Shown in pieces: positions 44,984 through 52,814 of a stretch of DNA of 64,000 nt. Below the pieces are notes generated by a model. That model had not been told where the DNA came from and searched no databases. It saw only the letters and a list, made by a program, of their open reading frames with translations. The translations under genes and the position numbers were made by a program. Source of the DNA: Streptosporangium sp. NBC_01495 (lineage in GTDB: Bacteria > Actinomycetota > Actinomycetes > Streptosporangiales > Streptosporangiaceae); contig NZ_CP109430.1 of the NCBI RefSeq assembly GCF_036250735.1, forward strand, positions 1,240,001 to 1,304,000, given 5' to 3'. Every line of letters begins with the position of its first letter. Position 1 is the stretch's first letter.

Positions 44984-47029
44984 ATGCGAAGCATCTACGT
45001 TGCGGGTCTTGGGCGGGGAGACGGCAGGCAGATCGTCGAGCTCGGCCTGATGGAGCTGCTGACCGGGCGGGCCGACCGCACGGGGGTGTTCCGGCCGATC
45101 ACCGGTGGCGGCGAGGACCGGACCCTGGAGCTGCTCAAGGCCAGATACCGTCCCGCCGCCTCGGCGACGGGGGTGAGCGCCGAGGAGGCCGCGGAGATCT
45201 ACGCGGAGCGGGGCGCCGAGGAGCTCATCGGCCGCCTGGTGGCCCGCTTCCACACCCTGGAGCGCGAGTGCGACGCCCTGCTGGTGCTCGGCAGTTCCTT
45301 CGACACCGACGACCTGCCGCGCGAGCTCGCCTTCAACGCCCGCCTGGCCGCCGAGTTCGGCGCCCCGGTGATCGTGGTGGTGGGCGCGCACGGCGACGAC
45401 GCCGAGGAGATCGCGACGGAGATGCGTACCGGCCACCAGGTCTTCTCCGACCTGGGCTGCACGGTGCTCGCGGTGATCGCCAACCGGGTGCCCGAGGGCA
45501 CGGTCATCGAGTGCGACCTGCCGGTGCCCTGCTACGCCGTGCCCGAGCACCCGTCGCTGTCGGCGCCGACCGTCGGGCAGGTCATGCGGGCCGTGGACGC
45601 CGAGCTGATCCAGGGCGGGCAGGACGGCCTGCTGCGCGACGTGCTCGGGTTCGTGTTCGGCGGGGCCACGCTCCCGGTGTTCCTGGAGCACCTCGTCGAC
45701 GGCGCACTCGTGATCACGCCGGGCGACCGCGCGGACCTGCTGCTGGTCTCGCTGGCCGTCGAGGCGGCCGGTACGGCGAGACCCGCCGGGGTCGTCCTCA
45801 CGGTAGGGGAGAGGCCCAGCGAGGCCGTACGGGAGCTCACAGCCCGTCTGGCGCCCGGTGTGCCGGTGCTCGCGGCCAAGGAGGACAGCTTCACCGTGGC
45901 GACCACCCTGGCCGGGCTGGAGGGGCGGCTCACCGCCGACAACCCCCGCAAGATCGAGACGGCCCTCGGCCACTTCGAGGCCCACGTGGACGCGGCCGGT
46001 CTCGCCGACCGGATCGAGCTGACCCGCTCCGAGCGGGTCACCCCGATGATGTTCGAGCACACCCTGCTGGAGCGGGCGCGGGCCGACCGGCGGCACATCG
46101 TGCTGCCGGAGGGCGAGGAGGACCGCATCCTGCGGGCGGCCGACATCCTCCTGCGGCGCGGCATCGTCGACATCACCCTCCTGGGCAGGGAGGAGGTGGT
46201 GCGGCGGCGGATCGGCGACCTCGGCCTCGACCTGTCGGGCGTGACCGTCGCCGACCCGCTGACCTCGCCGCTGAGGGAGTCGTTCGCCGAGGAGTACGCC
46301 GCGCTGAGGGCGCACAAGGGCATGACCTCCGAGCTGGCCATGGAGGTGGTCGCCGACGTCAACTTCTTCGGCACGATGATGCTGCACCGGGGCCTGGTGC
46401 ACGGCATGGTCTCCGGGGCCGCGCACACCACGGCCGCCACGATCCTGCCCGCCTTCCAGATCGTGAAGACGGTTCCCGGCACCTCGATCGTCTCCTCGGT
46501 GTTCTTCATGTGCCTGGCCGACCGGGTGCTCGTCTACGGCGACTGCGCGATCAACCCCGACCCCGACGCCGAGATGCTCGCCGACATCGCGATCTCCTCG
46601 GCCCGTACGGCGAGGCGGTTCGGCGTCGAGCCGAGGATCGCGATGCTGTCCTACTCCACCGGCGAGTCGGGCAGCGGCGCCGACGTCGACAAGGTCCGCG
46701 CCGCCACCGCGCTGGTCGCCGAGCGGGCGCCCGATCTGCTGGTCGAGGGCCCCATCCAGTACGACGCGGCGGTGGACGCCAGGGTCGCCGCCGCCAAACT
46801 GCCCGGGTCGCGGGTCGCCGGCCGGGCGACCGTGCTGATCTTCCCGGACCTGAACACCGGAAACAACACCTACAAGGCCGTGCAGCGCTCGGCCGGCGCC
46901 GTCGCGATCGGGCCGGTCCTGCAGGGACTGCGAAGGCCGGTCAACGACCTGTCGCGCGGAGCCCTGGTCACCGACATCGTGAGCACCGTCGCCATCACCG
47001 CCGTACAGGCGCAGGAGGTCACCACATGA
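44984..47029 (+). CDS. pta: phosphate acetyltransferase
   Basis: Converts acetyl-CoA and phosphate to acetyl phosphate, the first half of the Pta-AckA acetate pathway. The 681-aa product is the long form: an N-terminal BioD-like P-loop-fold domain (IYVAGLGRGDGRQIVELG, without an intact Walker A), a DRTGG domain, and a C-terminal PTA catalytic domain (RRHIVLPEGEEDRILRAADILL, VSGAAHTTAATILPAFQIVKT, FPDLNTGNNTYKAVQRSAGA). It overlaps ackA by 4 nt (ATGA). Confidence 0.94.
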   Translation: MRSIYVAGLGRGDGRQIVELGLMELLTGRADRTGVFRPITGGGEDRTLELLKARYRPAASATGVSAEEAAEIYAERGAEELIGRLVARFHTLERECDALLVLGSSFDTDDLPRELAFNARLAAEFGAPVIVVVGAHGDDAEEIATEMRTGHQVFSDLGCTVLAVIANRVPEGTVIECDLPVPCYAVPEHPSLSAPTVGQVMRAVDAELIQGGQDGLLRDVLGFVFGGATLPVFLEHLVDGALVITPGDRADLLLVSLAVEAAGTARPAGVVLTVGERPSEAVRELTARLAPGVPVLAAKEDSFTVATTLAGLEGRLTADNPRKIETALGHFEAHVDAAGLADRIELTRSERVTPMMFEHTLLERARADRRHIVLPEGEEDRILRAADILLRRGIVDITLLGREEVVRRRIGDLGLDLSGVTVADPLTSPLRESFAEEYAALRAHKGMTSELAMEVVADVNFFGTMMLHRGLVHGMVSGAAHTTAATILPAFQIVKTVPGTSIVSSVFFMCLADRVLVYGDCAINPDPDAEMLADIAISSARTARRFGVEPRIAMLSYSTGESGSGADVDKVRAATALVAERAPDLLVEGPIQYDAAVDARVAAAKLPGSRVAGRATVLIFPDLNTGNNTYKAVQRSAGAVAIGPVLQGLRRPVNDLSRGALVTDIVSTVAITAVQAQEVTT

Positions 47030-48330
47030 GCGAGCGAGCCGCGCGGCCGACCGGGATCTCCGGCAGGGAGGGTGGTCGGAGCGGGGACGACGACCCGAGC
47101 CGGGACGGCGGCGCGAGCAGGGGCGGTGACCTGGGCGACCTGGACCGGGGGAGCGGCTCGGCCCGGGACGGGGAGCCGGGCCGAGGGGATCTTCCCAGCC
47201 GGGTGCTGGTACTCAACTCCGGGTCCTCCTCGGTGAAGTACCGACTCCTGTCCGGTGCCGAGCGGCTCGCCTCGGGAACGGTGGAGCGCATCGGCGAGCC
47301 GGGCTCCCCGGTCCCCGACCATCGAGCGGCACTGGAGGTCGTCGCCGACCGGCTGGCCGCCGACGGCCTGGGACTCGACTCCCCCGAGCTCACCGCGATC
47401 GGGCACCGGGTGGTGCACGGGGGCACGACCTTCACCCGGCCCACGCTGATCACCGACGAGGTGGTCAGGGGGATCGAGGCGCTCATCCCGCTCGCGCCCC
47501 TGCACAACCCCGCCAACCTGGCGGGCATCGAGGTCGCCCGGCGGCTCCGCCCCGACCTGCCGCAGGTCGCCGTCTTCGACACCGCCTTCCACGCCACGAT
47601 CCCCCAGGCCGCCTCGACGTACGCGATCGACCGCGAGGTGGCCGCGCGGCTGGGCGTGCGGCGCTACGGCTTCCACGGCACCTCACACGCGTACGTCTCC
47701 CGCCAGGCCGCCCTCCTCACGGGCGGGCCCGGGGCCAACGTGATCGTCCTGCACCTCGGCAACGGGGCCAGCGCCTCGGCGGTGTCCGCCGGGCGGTGCG
47801 TGGACACGTCCATGGGCATGACCCCGCTCGAAGGGCTCGTCATGGGGACCCGCAGCGGCGACCTGGACCCGGCGGTCGTCCTCTACCTGGCGCGTACGGG
47901 AGGCATGTCCCTCGACGAGGTCGACGCGCTGCTCAACCGCCGCAGCGGCATGCTCGGTCTCTGCGGCGACAACGACATGCGCGCGGTGACAGAGCGGGTG
48001 GCCGCGGGCGACCCCGACGCCGAGCTGGCCATGTCGGTCTACTGTCACCGGCTCCGCAAGTACGTCGGCGCCTACTACGCGGTCCTCGGCACGGTCGACG
48101 TCATCGCCTTCACCGGCGGTGTCGGGGAGAACTCCGCCCTGGTCAGGGAGCGGGCACTGGCCGGTCTCGGGGCGCTCGGCATCGCCGTCGACCCGGTGCG
48201 CAACGCGCGCGGCGACACGCTCATCTCCGCCGACGGCGGGGCCGTGCGGGTCGCGGTGATCCCCACGGACGAGGAGTTCGAGATCGCCCGGCAAACTCTC
48301 GCGGTCGTTTCCAGAACCGATCGCGGATAA
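47026..48330 (+). CDS. ackA: acetate kinase with low-complexity N-terminal extension
   Basis: Transfers phosphate between acetyl phosphate and ADP, giving ATP and acetate. The conserved enzyme begins at residue 60 (VLVLNSGSSSVKYRLL) and shows GHRVVHGG, FDTAFHATIPQAA, YGFHGTSHAYVS, HLGNGASASAV and FTGGVGENSA. The first 58 residues are Gly/Asp/Arg/Ser rich and unlike any AckA N-terminus. The ATG overlapping the pta stop would be used if translation is coupled; the in-frame GTG at 47203 would give a normal-length enzyme but has a poorly spaced Shine-Dalgarno. Confidence 0.92.
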   Translation: MSERAARPTGISGREGGRSGDDDPSRDGGASRGGDLGDLDRGSGSARDGEPGRGDLPSRVLVLNSGSSSVKYRLLSGAERLASGTVERIGEPGSPVPDHRAALEVVADRLAADGLGLDSPELTAIGHRVVHGGTTFTRPTLITDEVVRGIEALIPLAPLHNPANLAGIEVARRLRPDLPQVAVFDTAFHATIPQAASTYAIDREVAARLGVRRYGFHGTSHAYVSRQAALLTGGPGANVIVLHLGNGASASAVSAGRCVDTSMGMTPLEGLVMGTRSGDLDPAVVLYLARTGGMSLDEVDALLNRRSGMLGLCGDNDMRAVTERVAAGDPDAELAMSVYCHRLRKYVGAYYAVLGTVDVIAFTGGVGENSALVRERALAGLGALGIAVDPVRNARGDTLISADGGAVRVAVIPTDEEFEIARQTLAVVSRTDRG

Positions 48331-48440
48331 AACACGTCTACCACTGCAACGGATGGATGACATCCGCCGGGAGAAGTCCGCGGGACCCGAATCATCGCTC
48401 GGCGATCGTCGTGGGACATACTTCTTGTGATCGGATGGTC

Positions 48441-48514
48441 GCCCAGCGTCGCGGGGGTGCGCTGGGCGGCCGTCCGGCCGTGTGCCCGTACGGCTCGTCG
48501 CGAGCCGTACGGGC
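48441..48514. terminator. two consecutive hairpins after ackA
   Basis: GCCCAGCG/CGCTGGGC (48441-48467) is followed by a perfect 14-bp stem GCCCGTACGGCTCG/CGAGCCGTACGGGC with a 3-nt loop (48484-48514). They separate convergent ackA and the aldehyde dehydrogenase gene. Confidence 0.8.
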
Positions 48515-48575
48515 GCATCTGGACCTGACCTCGCGTGATCCCGCCGGACAGGCCGGGGGCCGGGCGCCGACCACG

Positions 48576-48665
48576 CACGGGGCGCCGTGTCCGTTGAGTC
48601 AGGCGTCGAGACGCGTGTTGCACGGGGCGCCGTGCCCGTTGAGCCGGGCGTCGAGACGCGCGTTC
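48576..48665. repeat. 45-bp direct tandem repeat, two copies
   Basis: Units start at 48576 and 48621 with CACGGGGCGCCGTG and share the block GGCGTCGAGACGCG. The array ends just before the aldehyde dehydrogenase stop codon; the rest of the 348-bp gap holds the hairpins above and no gene. Confidence 0.8.
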
Positions 48666-48678
48666 GAGGCCGGTCCTC

Positions 48679-50112
48679 TCAGCCCAGGCGGGCGATCGAC
48701 TTGTACTCCAGGTAGGCCGACAACCCCTCCGGGCCCAGCTCGCGGCCGAGGCCGCTGCCCTTGAAGCCGCCGAAGGGCGAACTCATCTCGATCATGTAGA
48801 GGTTGACGCCGTAGGAGCCGGTGCGAACCTGGCGGGCGACGTCCATGCCGTGCTCGGTGTCGGCGGTCCACACCGTCCCGGCCAGGCCGTAGTCACTGTC
48901 GTTGGCGATCCGGATCGCGTCCTGCTCGTCCTCGTACGGGATCACCGTCAGGACCGGCCCGAAGATCTCCTCGCGGGCGATGCGCATCTCGTTGGTGGCC
49001 CCCGCGAAGACGGTCGGGGCCACGTACCAGCCGCGGTCGTAGGGGCGATCCAGGCCGCCGACGACCGGCTTGGCGCCCTCGTCGATGCCGATTTTGATGT
49101 AGCCCTCGACCCGCTCCTGCTGCCGCTTGGCGACCAGCGGGCCGATGCCGGTCGCCGGGTCCGACGGGTCGCCGACCGGCATGGCCCGTACCATCGCCGA
49201 GACCGCGTCCACGACCTCGTCGTAGCGGTTGCGCGAGGCCAGGATGCGGGTCTGGGCGACGCAGGCCTGGCCGTTGTTCATCAGCGAGGCGATCGACAGG
49301 AAGCCCATCGCGGAGGGCAGGTCGCAGTCGTCCAGGATGATCGCCGCGGACTTGCCGCCCAGCTCCAGGGTGCACCGCTTGAGCTGCTCTCCGCAGATCG
49401 CCGCGATGCGGCGCCCGGCGGCGGTGGAGCCGGTGAAGGCGACCTTGTCCACGCCCGGGTGGGACACCAGGTGCTCACCCGCCTCGCGCCCGGCGGCGAC
49501 GATGTTGACGACGCCGTCGGGGATGCCCGCCTCCTTGACCATCTCGGCCAGCAGGTAGGAGTCGAGCGGGGTCTCGGGCGCGGGCTTGACCACGACCGTG
49601 CACCCCGCGACGAGGGCGGGGGCCAGCTTGATCATGATGACGAACTGCGGGACGTTCCACGGGACCACGGCGGCGACCACGCCCACCGGCTCGCGGCGGA
49701 CGGTCACGGTGCCGAACGTGCCGGGGCGCTCCTCCTCGACGGGGAAGGTCTTCCCCAGCTCGGCGTAGTACTGGAGCATGCCGAGCGGCTGCGGGGCCTG
49801 CGCCAGCTGGGAGAAGGTGATCGGGGAGCCCATCTCCAGGGTGATGAGCTCGGCCATCTCACCCTGACGGGCCGCGTAGATCTCGGCGAGCCTGCCGACG
49901 ACGGCCGCGCGCTCGGCCATCGTCATCCGGGGCCACGGGCCGTGGTCGAACGCCTGGCGGGCGGCGGCCACCGCCCGGTCCATATCGACGGGTGTACCGT
50001 CGGGGACCCGGCCGACGACCTCCTCGGTGTGAGGGGAGACGACGTCGATGATGCCGGTCCCGGCGGGGGCCACCCAGTCGCCTCCGATGAAGAGCGTGTC
50101 GTGCTGGCGCAT
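48679..50112 (-). CDS. NAD(P)-dependent aldehyde dehydrogenase
   Basis: A 477-aa aldehyde dehydrogenase oxidising an aldehyde to the acid. It shows VPWNVPQFVIMIKLAPALVAGCTVVVKPAPETP (cofactor binding), FTGSTAAGRRI, catalytic Glu in LELGGKSAAI, catalytic Cys in NNGQACVAQTRI, and EEIFGPVLTVIPY. Start at ATG 50112 (AGGAGG about 10 nt upstream) is preferred over upstream codons. Substrate not predictable; the nearest metabolic neighbours are pta and ackA. Confidence 0.9.
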   Translation of the reverse strand: MRQHDTLFIGGDWVAPAGTGIIDVVSPHTEEVVGRVPDGTPVDMDRAVAAARQAFDHGPWPRMTMAERAAVVGRLAEIYAARQGEMAELITLEMGSPITFSQLAQAPQPLGMLQYYAELGKTFPVEEERPGTFGTVTVRREPVGVVAAVVPWNVPQFVIMIKLAPALVAGCTVVVKPAPETPLDSYLLAEMVKEAGIPDGVVNIVAAGREAGEHLVSHPGVDKVAFTGSTAAGRRIAAICGEQLKRCTLELGGKSAAIILDDCDLPSAMGFLSIASLMNNGQACVAQTRILASRNRYDEVVDAVSAMVRAMPVGDPSDPATGIGPLVAKRQQERVEGYIKIGIDEGAKPVVGGLDRPYDRGWYVAPTVFAGATNEMRIAREEIFGPVLTVIPYEDEQDAIRIANDSDYGLAGTVWTADTEHGMDVARQVRTGSYGVNLYMIEMSSPFGGFKGSGLGRELGPEGLSAYLEYKSIARLG

Positions 50113-50455
50113 GATGTGTTGCCTCCTGGTGGGCGGGCCAGAGTCGCGATTCTCGGATGGTCTCATCCGCTGGGAGGGGCGCCACGCGCCCCGCCGCTGC
50201 TTGAGACCGAATCATGTTCTGTCGCTGATGACAAGGGTGGCCGGCGGCTTCGTCCCGTGGGCGGGGTGGTGCGTTCCGTGCGAGGATTCACCAGGGTGAC
50301 AGGAGTGACATGTCTTGCAATGCTTGTTTAAATCACCCTAAAGGGGCAGATCGCTCACCAATGGTGCGCGAGTTCCTTCGTTCCGGTGGCGAGCGTCAAG
50401 ATCGCCTTCTATAGTTTCGCTCCGTCTATGAGGGGGCTCCGGAGGTGAGCGAAGC
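50113..50455. other. 343-bp intergenic region between divergent aldehyde dehydrogenase and secreted-protein genes
   Basis: Contains an AT-rich patch (around 50305-50340, GTTTAAATCACCC) and a TATAGT hexamer at 50411-50416, 40 bp before the GTG start at 50456, which may be the -10 of that gene. No gene seen. Confidence 0.5.
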
Positions 50456-51367
50456 GTGAGGCCGACTCGCGCAGCCGCATTGGCTGTCGCACTCACCGTG
50501 ATGCTCCTGTCGCCGGCCGTCGCCGGGGCCACGCCCCTCCGGGTCGCCAAGCCCAACCCCGAGGCCGAGCTCAAGAAGCTCACCCGGGAGGCCGCCGCGA
50601 TCAACAAGAGTTACCGCGGCCAGGTGCAGAGCCTGGAGGAGACCCGGGTCCAGGCCAGCAAGGCCACCACCAACGCCAAGAGCCTCAGGCGCGCCCTGGC
50701 CAACGCCGAGACCGACGTCGTGCGCTTCGCCCAGACCGCCTACATGGGCGGCGCCCTCGACGACGGCAACCTGCTGAGCTTCCAGGGCAACGCCAACCTG
50801 GCCCTCGGCCAGGCCGCCACCATGTCCTACCTGGCCAGCCGCCGAGCCAGCCAGCTCAACCGGGTCAAGGACCTCATCAAGAAGGCCAAGACCGCGGAGA
50901 AGTCCGCCGACGCGAAGGTCGTCAAGCTCAAGAAGGACATCGCCGACCTCAAGAAGCAGCGGATCAGGATCGAGAGGCTCCTGGCCAAGTACGGTTTCCA
51001 GACCCCCTCGGGCAGCGGCGGCCTGACCCCCCGCACGGTCACCATGCGCAACCTCGTGCTGCAGAACTTCCCCATGCCGAACGGCTACGGCTGCCTGCGC
51101 CCCGGCGACCCCGGCGAGCACGGCAGCGGCCGGGCCTGCGACTTCATGATGAGCGGCGGCGGCGCCGTCCCCACGGAGGAGGCCATGGACCGCGGCAACC
51201 GCCTCGCCCAGTGGGCCATCGAGAACGGCAACCGCCTCGGGGTCATGTACATCATCTGGCAGCAGAGGTACTACGACGTCCGCACCGGCGCCGGCTGGAA
51301 GATGATGTCCAACCGAGGCGGCAACACCGCCAACCACATCGACCACGTCCACATCTCGATGTTCTGA
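50456..51367 (+). CDS. secreted coiled-coil protein with C-terminal ARB_07466-like domain
   Basis: A 303-aa exported protein. The GTG start has GGAGGTGA about 6 nt upstream; a signal peptide (AAALAVALTVMLLSPAVAGA) is followed by a long Lys/Ala coiled coil (residues about 35-185, e.g. AELKKLTREAAAINKSYRGQ) and a C-terminal domain with GYGCLRPGDPGEHGSGRACDFMMS and a terminal HIDHVHISMF. The last domain resembles M15/VanY-like metal-binding folds, so a cell-wall role is likely. Its last codons lie inside the 41-bp repeat that bounds the putative island. Confidence 0.8.
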   Translation: MRPTRAAALAVALTVMLLSPAVAGATPLRVAKPNPEAELKKLTREAAAINKSYRGQVQSLEETRVQASKATTNAKSLRRALANAETDVVRFAQTAYMGGALDDGNLLSFQGNANLALGQAATMSYLASRRASQLNRVKDLIKKAKTAEKSADAKVVKLKKDIADLKKQRIRIERLLAKYGFQTPSGSGGLTPRTVTMRNLVLQNFPMPNGYGCLRPGDPGEHGSGRACDFMMSGGGAVPTEEAMDRGNRLAQWAIENGNRLGVMYIIWQQRYYDVRTGAGWKMMSNRGGNTANHIDHVHISMF

Positions 51368-51425
51368 AAAGGATGCATATTGCATCTGATGTGACATCCG
51401 GATCAGATGTACAGGCGTTCTGGCA
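51353..51425 (+). repeat. left boundary repeat (attL-like)
   Basis: A 41-bp stretch (51353-51393) is perfectly repeated at 58702-58742, and the next 32 bp match at about 23 positions. It covers the last four codons and stop of the secreted coiled-coil gene, and contains the inverted repeat GATGCA-TAT-TGCATC and a CATCTGA/TCAGATG pair. Confidence 0.85.
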
Positions 51426-51471
51426 GTGAGCTTGGTCCGGTTGGGCTTGAACGTCCTCGAAAGCTAGGCGA

Positions 51472-52002
51472 TCAGTCCCACCACAACACGACGGCTAGAC
51501 CACGACGTGCAGCCTTGACGTAGAAGGCGAGCAACGCAGCAAAGTGCCGGAGCAGATATGCCTGCTGCTCCTCTATGCCTGGCAGCATCTCAACAGCCAC
51601 AGCTGACGCTTCAGCGCCGTGCGATGAGAGAGCGGCCACCATCACCGAGTCCATCTTTCGCAGCGCCAGAGCAACCGCGGCGACGCCAACAGGACTCAGG
51701 AAGGTAACCGGTTGTCCCCACACGGCGCCCGGGTGATCCCGGTAGTCGCTGTTCACTTCTCCGTCTCCGCTGAGCGCACGCCTCAATACGGCAAGAGCAT
51801 CGTCGGCACAGGTCAGAGCACAGACCCACAGCAGCGGCTCGGGAGCCCAATCCAAATCAAGGTGATCAGTCTGCGGAGCCACCTCAAAGGAACAGAGCCG
51901 CTCCAACTCATCGACCGACTGCTGGCAAGCCTCAAGTTGCGCTGCCGAGATCCTGGCAAGCTGCTGCGTCACGGCCACGATCGGCAGTCTGACAGCCCTC
52001 AC
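51472..52002 (-). CDS. DUF1877 (YfbM-like) family protein
   Basis: A 176-aa cytoplasmic protein resembling DUF1877: ISAAQLEACQQSVDELERL, then LDLDWAPEPLLWVCAL, WGQPVTFLSPVGVAAVALAL, and a C-terminal FYVKAARRGLAVVLWWD. No catalytic function is known for the family. GTG 52002 is the longest start; GTG 51978 (MAVTQQLARIS) fits the family better but neither has a good ribosome-binding site. It lies in the island and is less GC-biased than the core genes. Confidence 0.65.
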   Translation of the reverse strand: MRAVRLPIVAVTQQLARISAAQLEACQQSVDELERLCSFEVAPQTDHLDLDWAPEPLLWVCALTCADDALAVLRRALSGDGEVNSDYRDHPGAVWGQPVTFLSPVGVAAVALALRKMDSVMVAALSSHGAEASAVAVEMLPGIEEQQAYLLRHFAALLAFYVKAARRGLAVVLWWD

Positions 52003-52079
52003 TCCAAGATCGAAAGAAACTTATCTGTCCGTCTTTAAAGGCGATCCGCCTTCGGCGTCTCGCCGCGCGTCGGGCGGTC

Positions 52080-52118
52080 GCTGGCCGCGCTGCGGCTCTT
52101 CGGCCGGTCGCGGCCAGC
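52080..52118. repeat. stem-loop immediately 5' of the group II intron
   Basis: GCTGGCCGCG (52080-52089) and CGCGGCCAGC (52109-52118) form a perfect 10-bp stem; the intron's first base is at 52121, two bases later. Confidence 0.75.
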
Positions 52119-52814
52119 ACGTGCGACACGAGGTCGCTTGTTGCGAGTGGACTCGCAGATTGGAGGATCGACGTGTTGTCGATGGTGTAGTCCCGGGTCT
52201 GTGCTCTATGGCCCGTCCCCGCCTTGGCGGGCGTCGCTGGTAACGGCGGGGTCCGAAGCCCGAGGTAGAGCCCAAGGGCTCCCGATTCCATCCGGGGGTT
52301 ACAGGTGAGGGGAAGGCCGGACGGGTGAACGCGAGTGAATCCCTGAACGCTTCGTCACGCGAAGCCCCGGACGATGGAAGGCAGGACCGGGGTTGAGGGC
52401 TGGCCGTTGAAAAGCGGCAGGTGGCAACCGGTGGGTGCTGGCCGGTTGCGTGAGCACCACCGCCCCGGAGTAGAGGGGGCACCCAACCCGGCCGTATCTC
52501 GCGCAAGTGGAACGTGGAAACCCCGGCAGGGGTCCGCGCCGTCGAAGGTCGGTGGTGCGGTAGGCGACCCGTGAGGGAAGCCGATGCCCGGCCGGGACAA
52601 GGATGCCCAAGAAGCTAATGCCGGTGGCCGAAAGGCGACACGAAACCGCAGGTCGTTAAGCGGTGCACTCCTGTCGTGACCTGGGGATAAGTGGCCGGAT
52701 ACCGACACCGGCCAGGTGCCGGAACCCTCCATGGGGAGGGTGCTGACGTGGGCAGGTGAGCCGATGGACATCGTCGGCCATGAATCGCTGGAACCGAGGG
52801 ACAAGTTGGACGCC

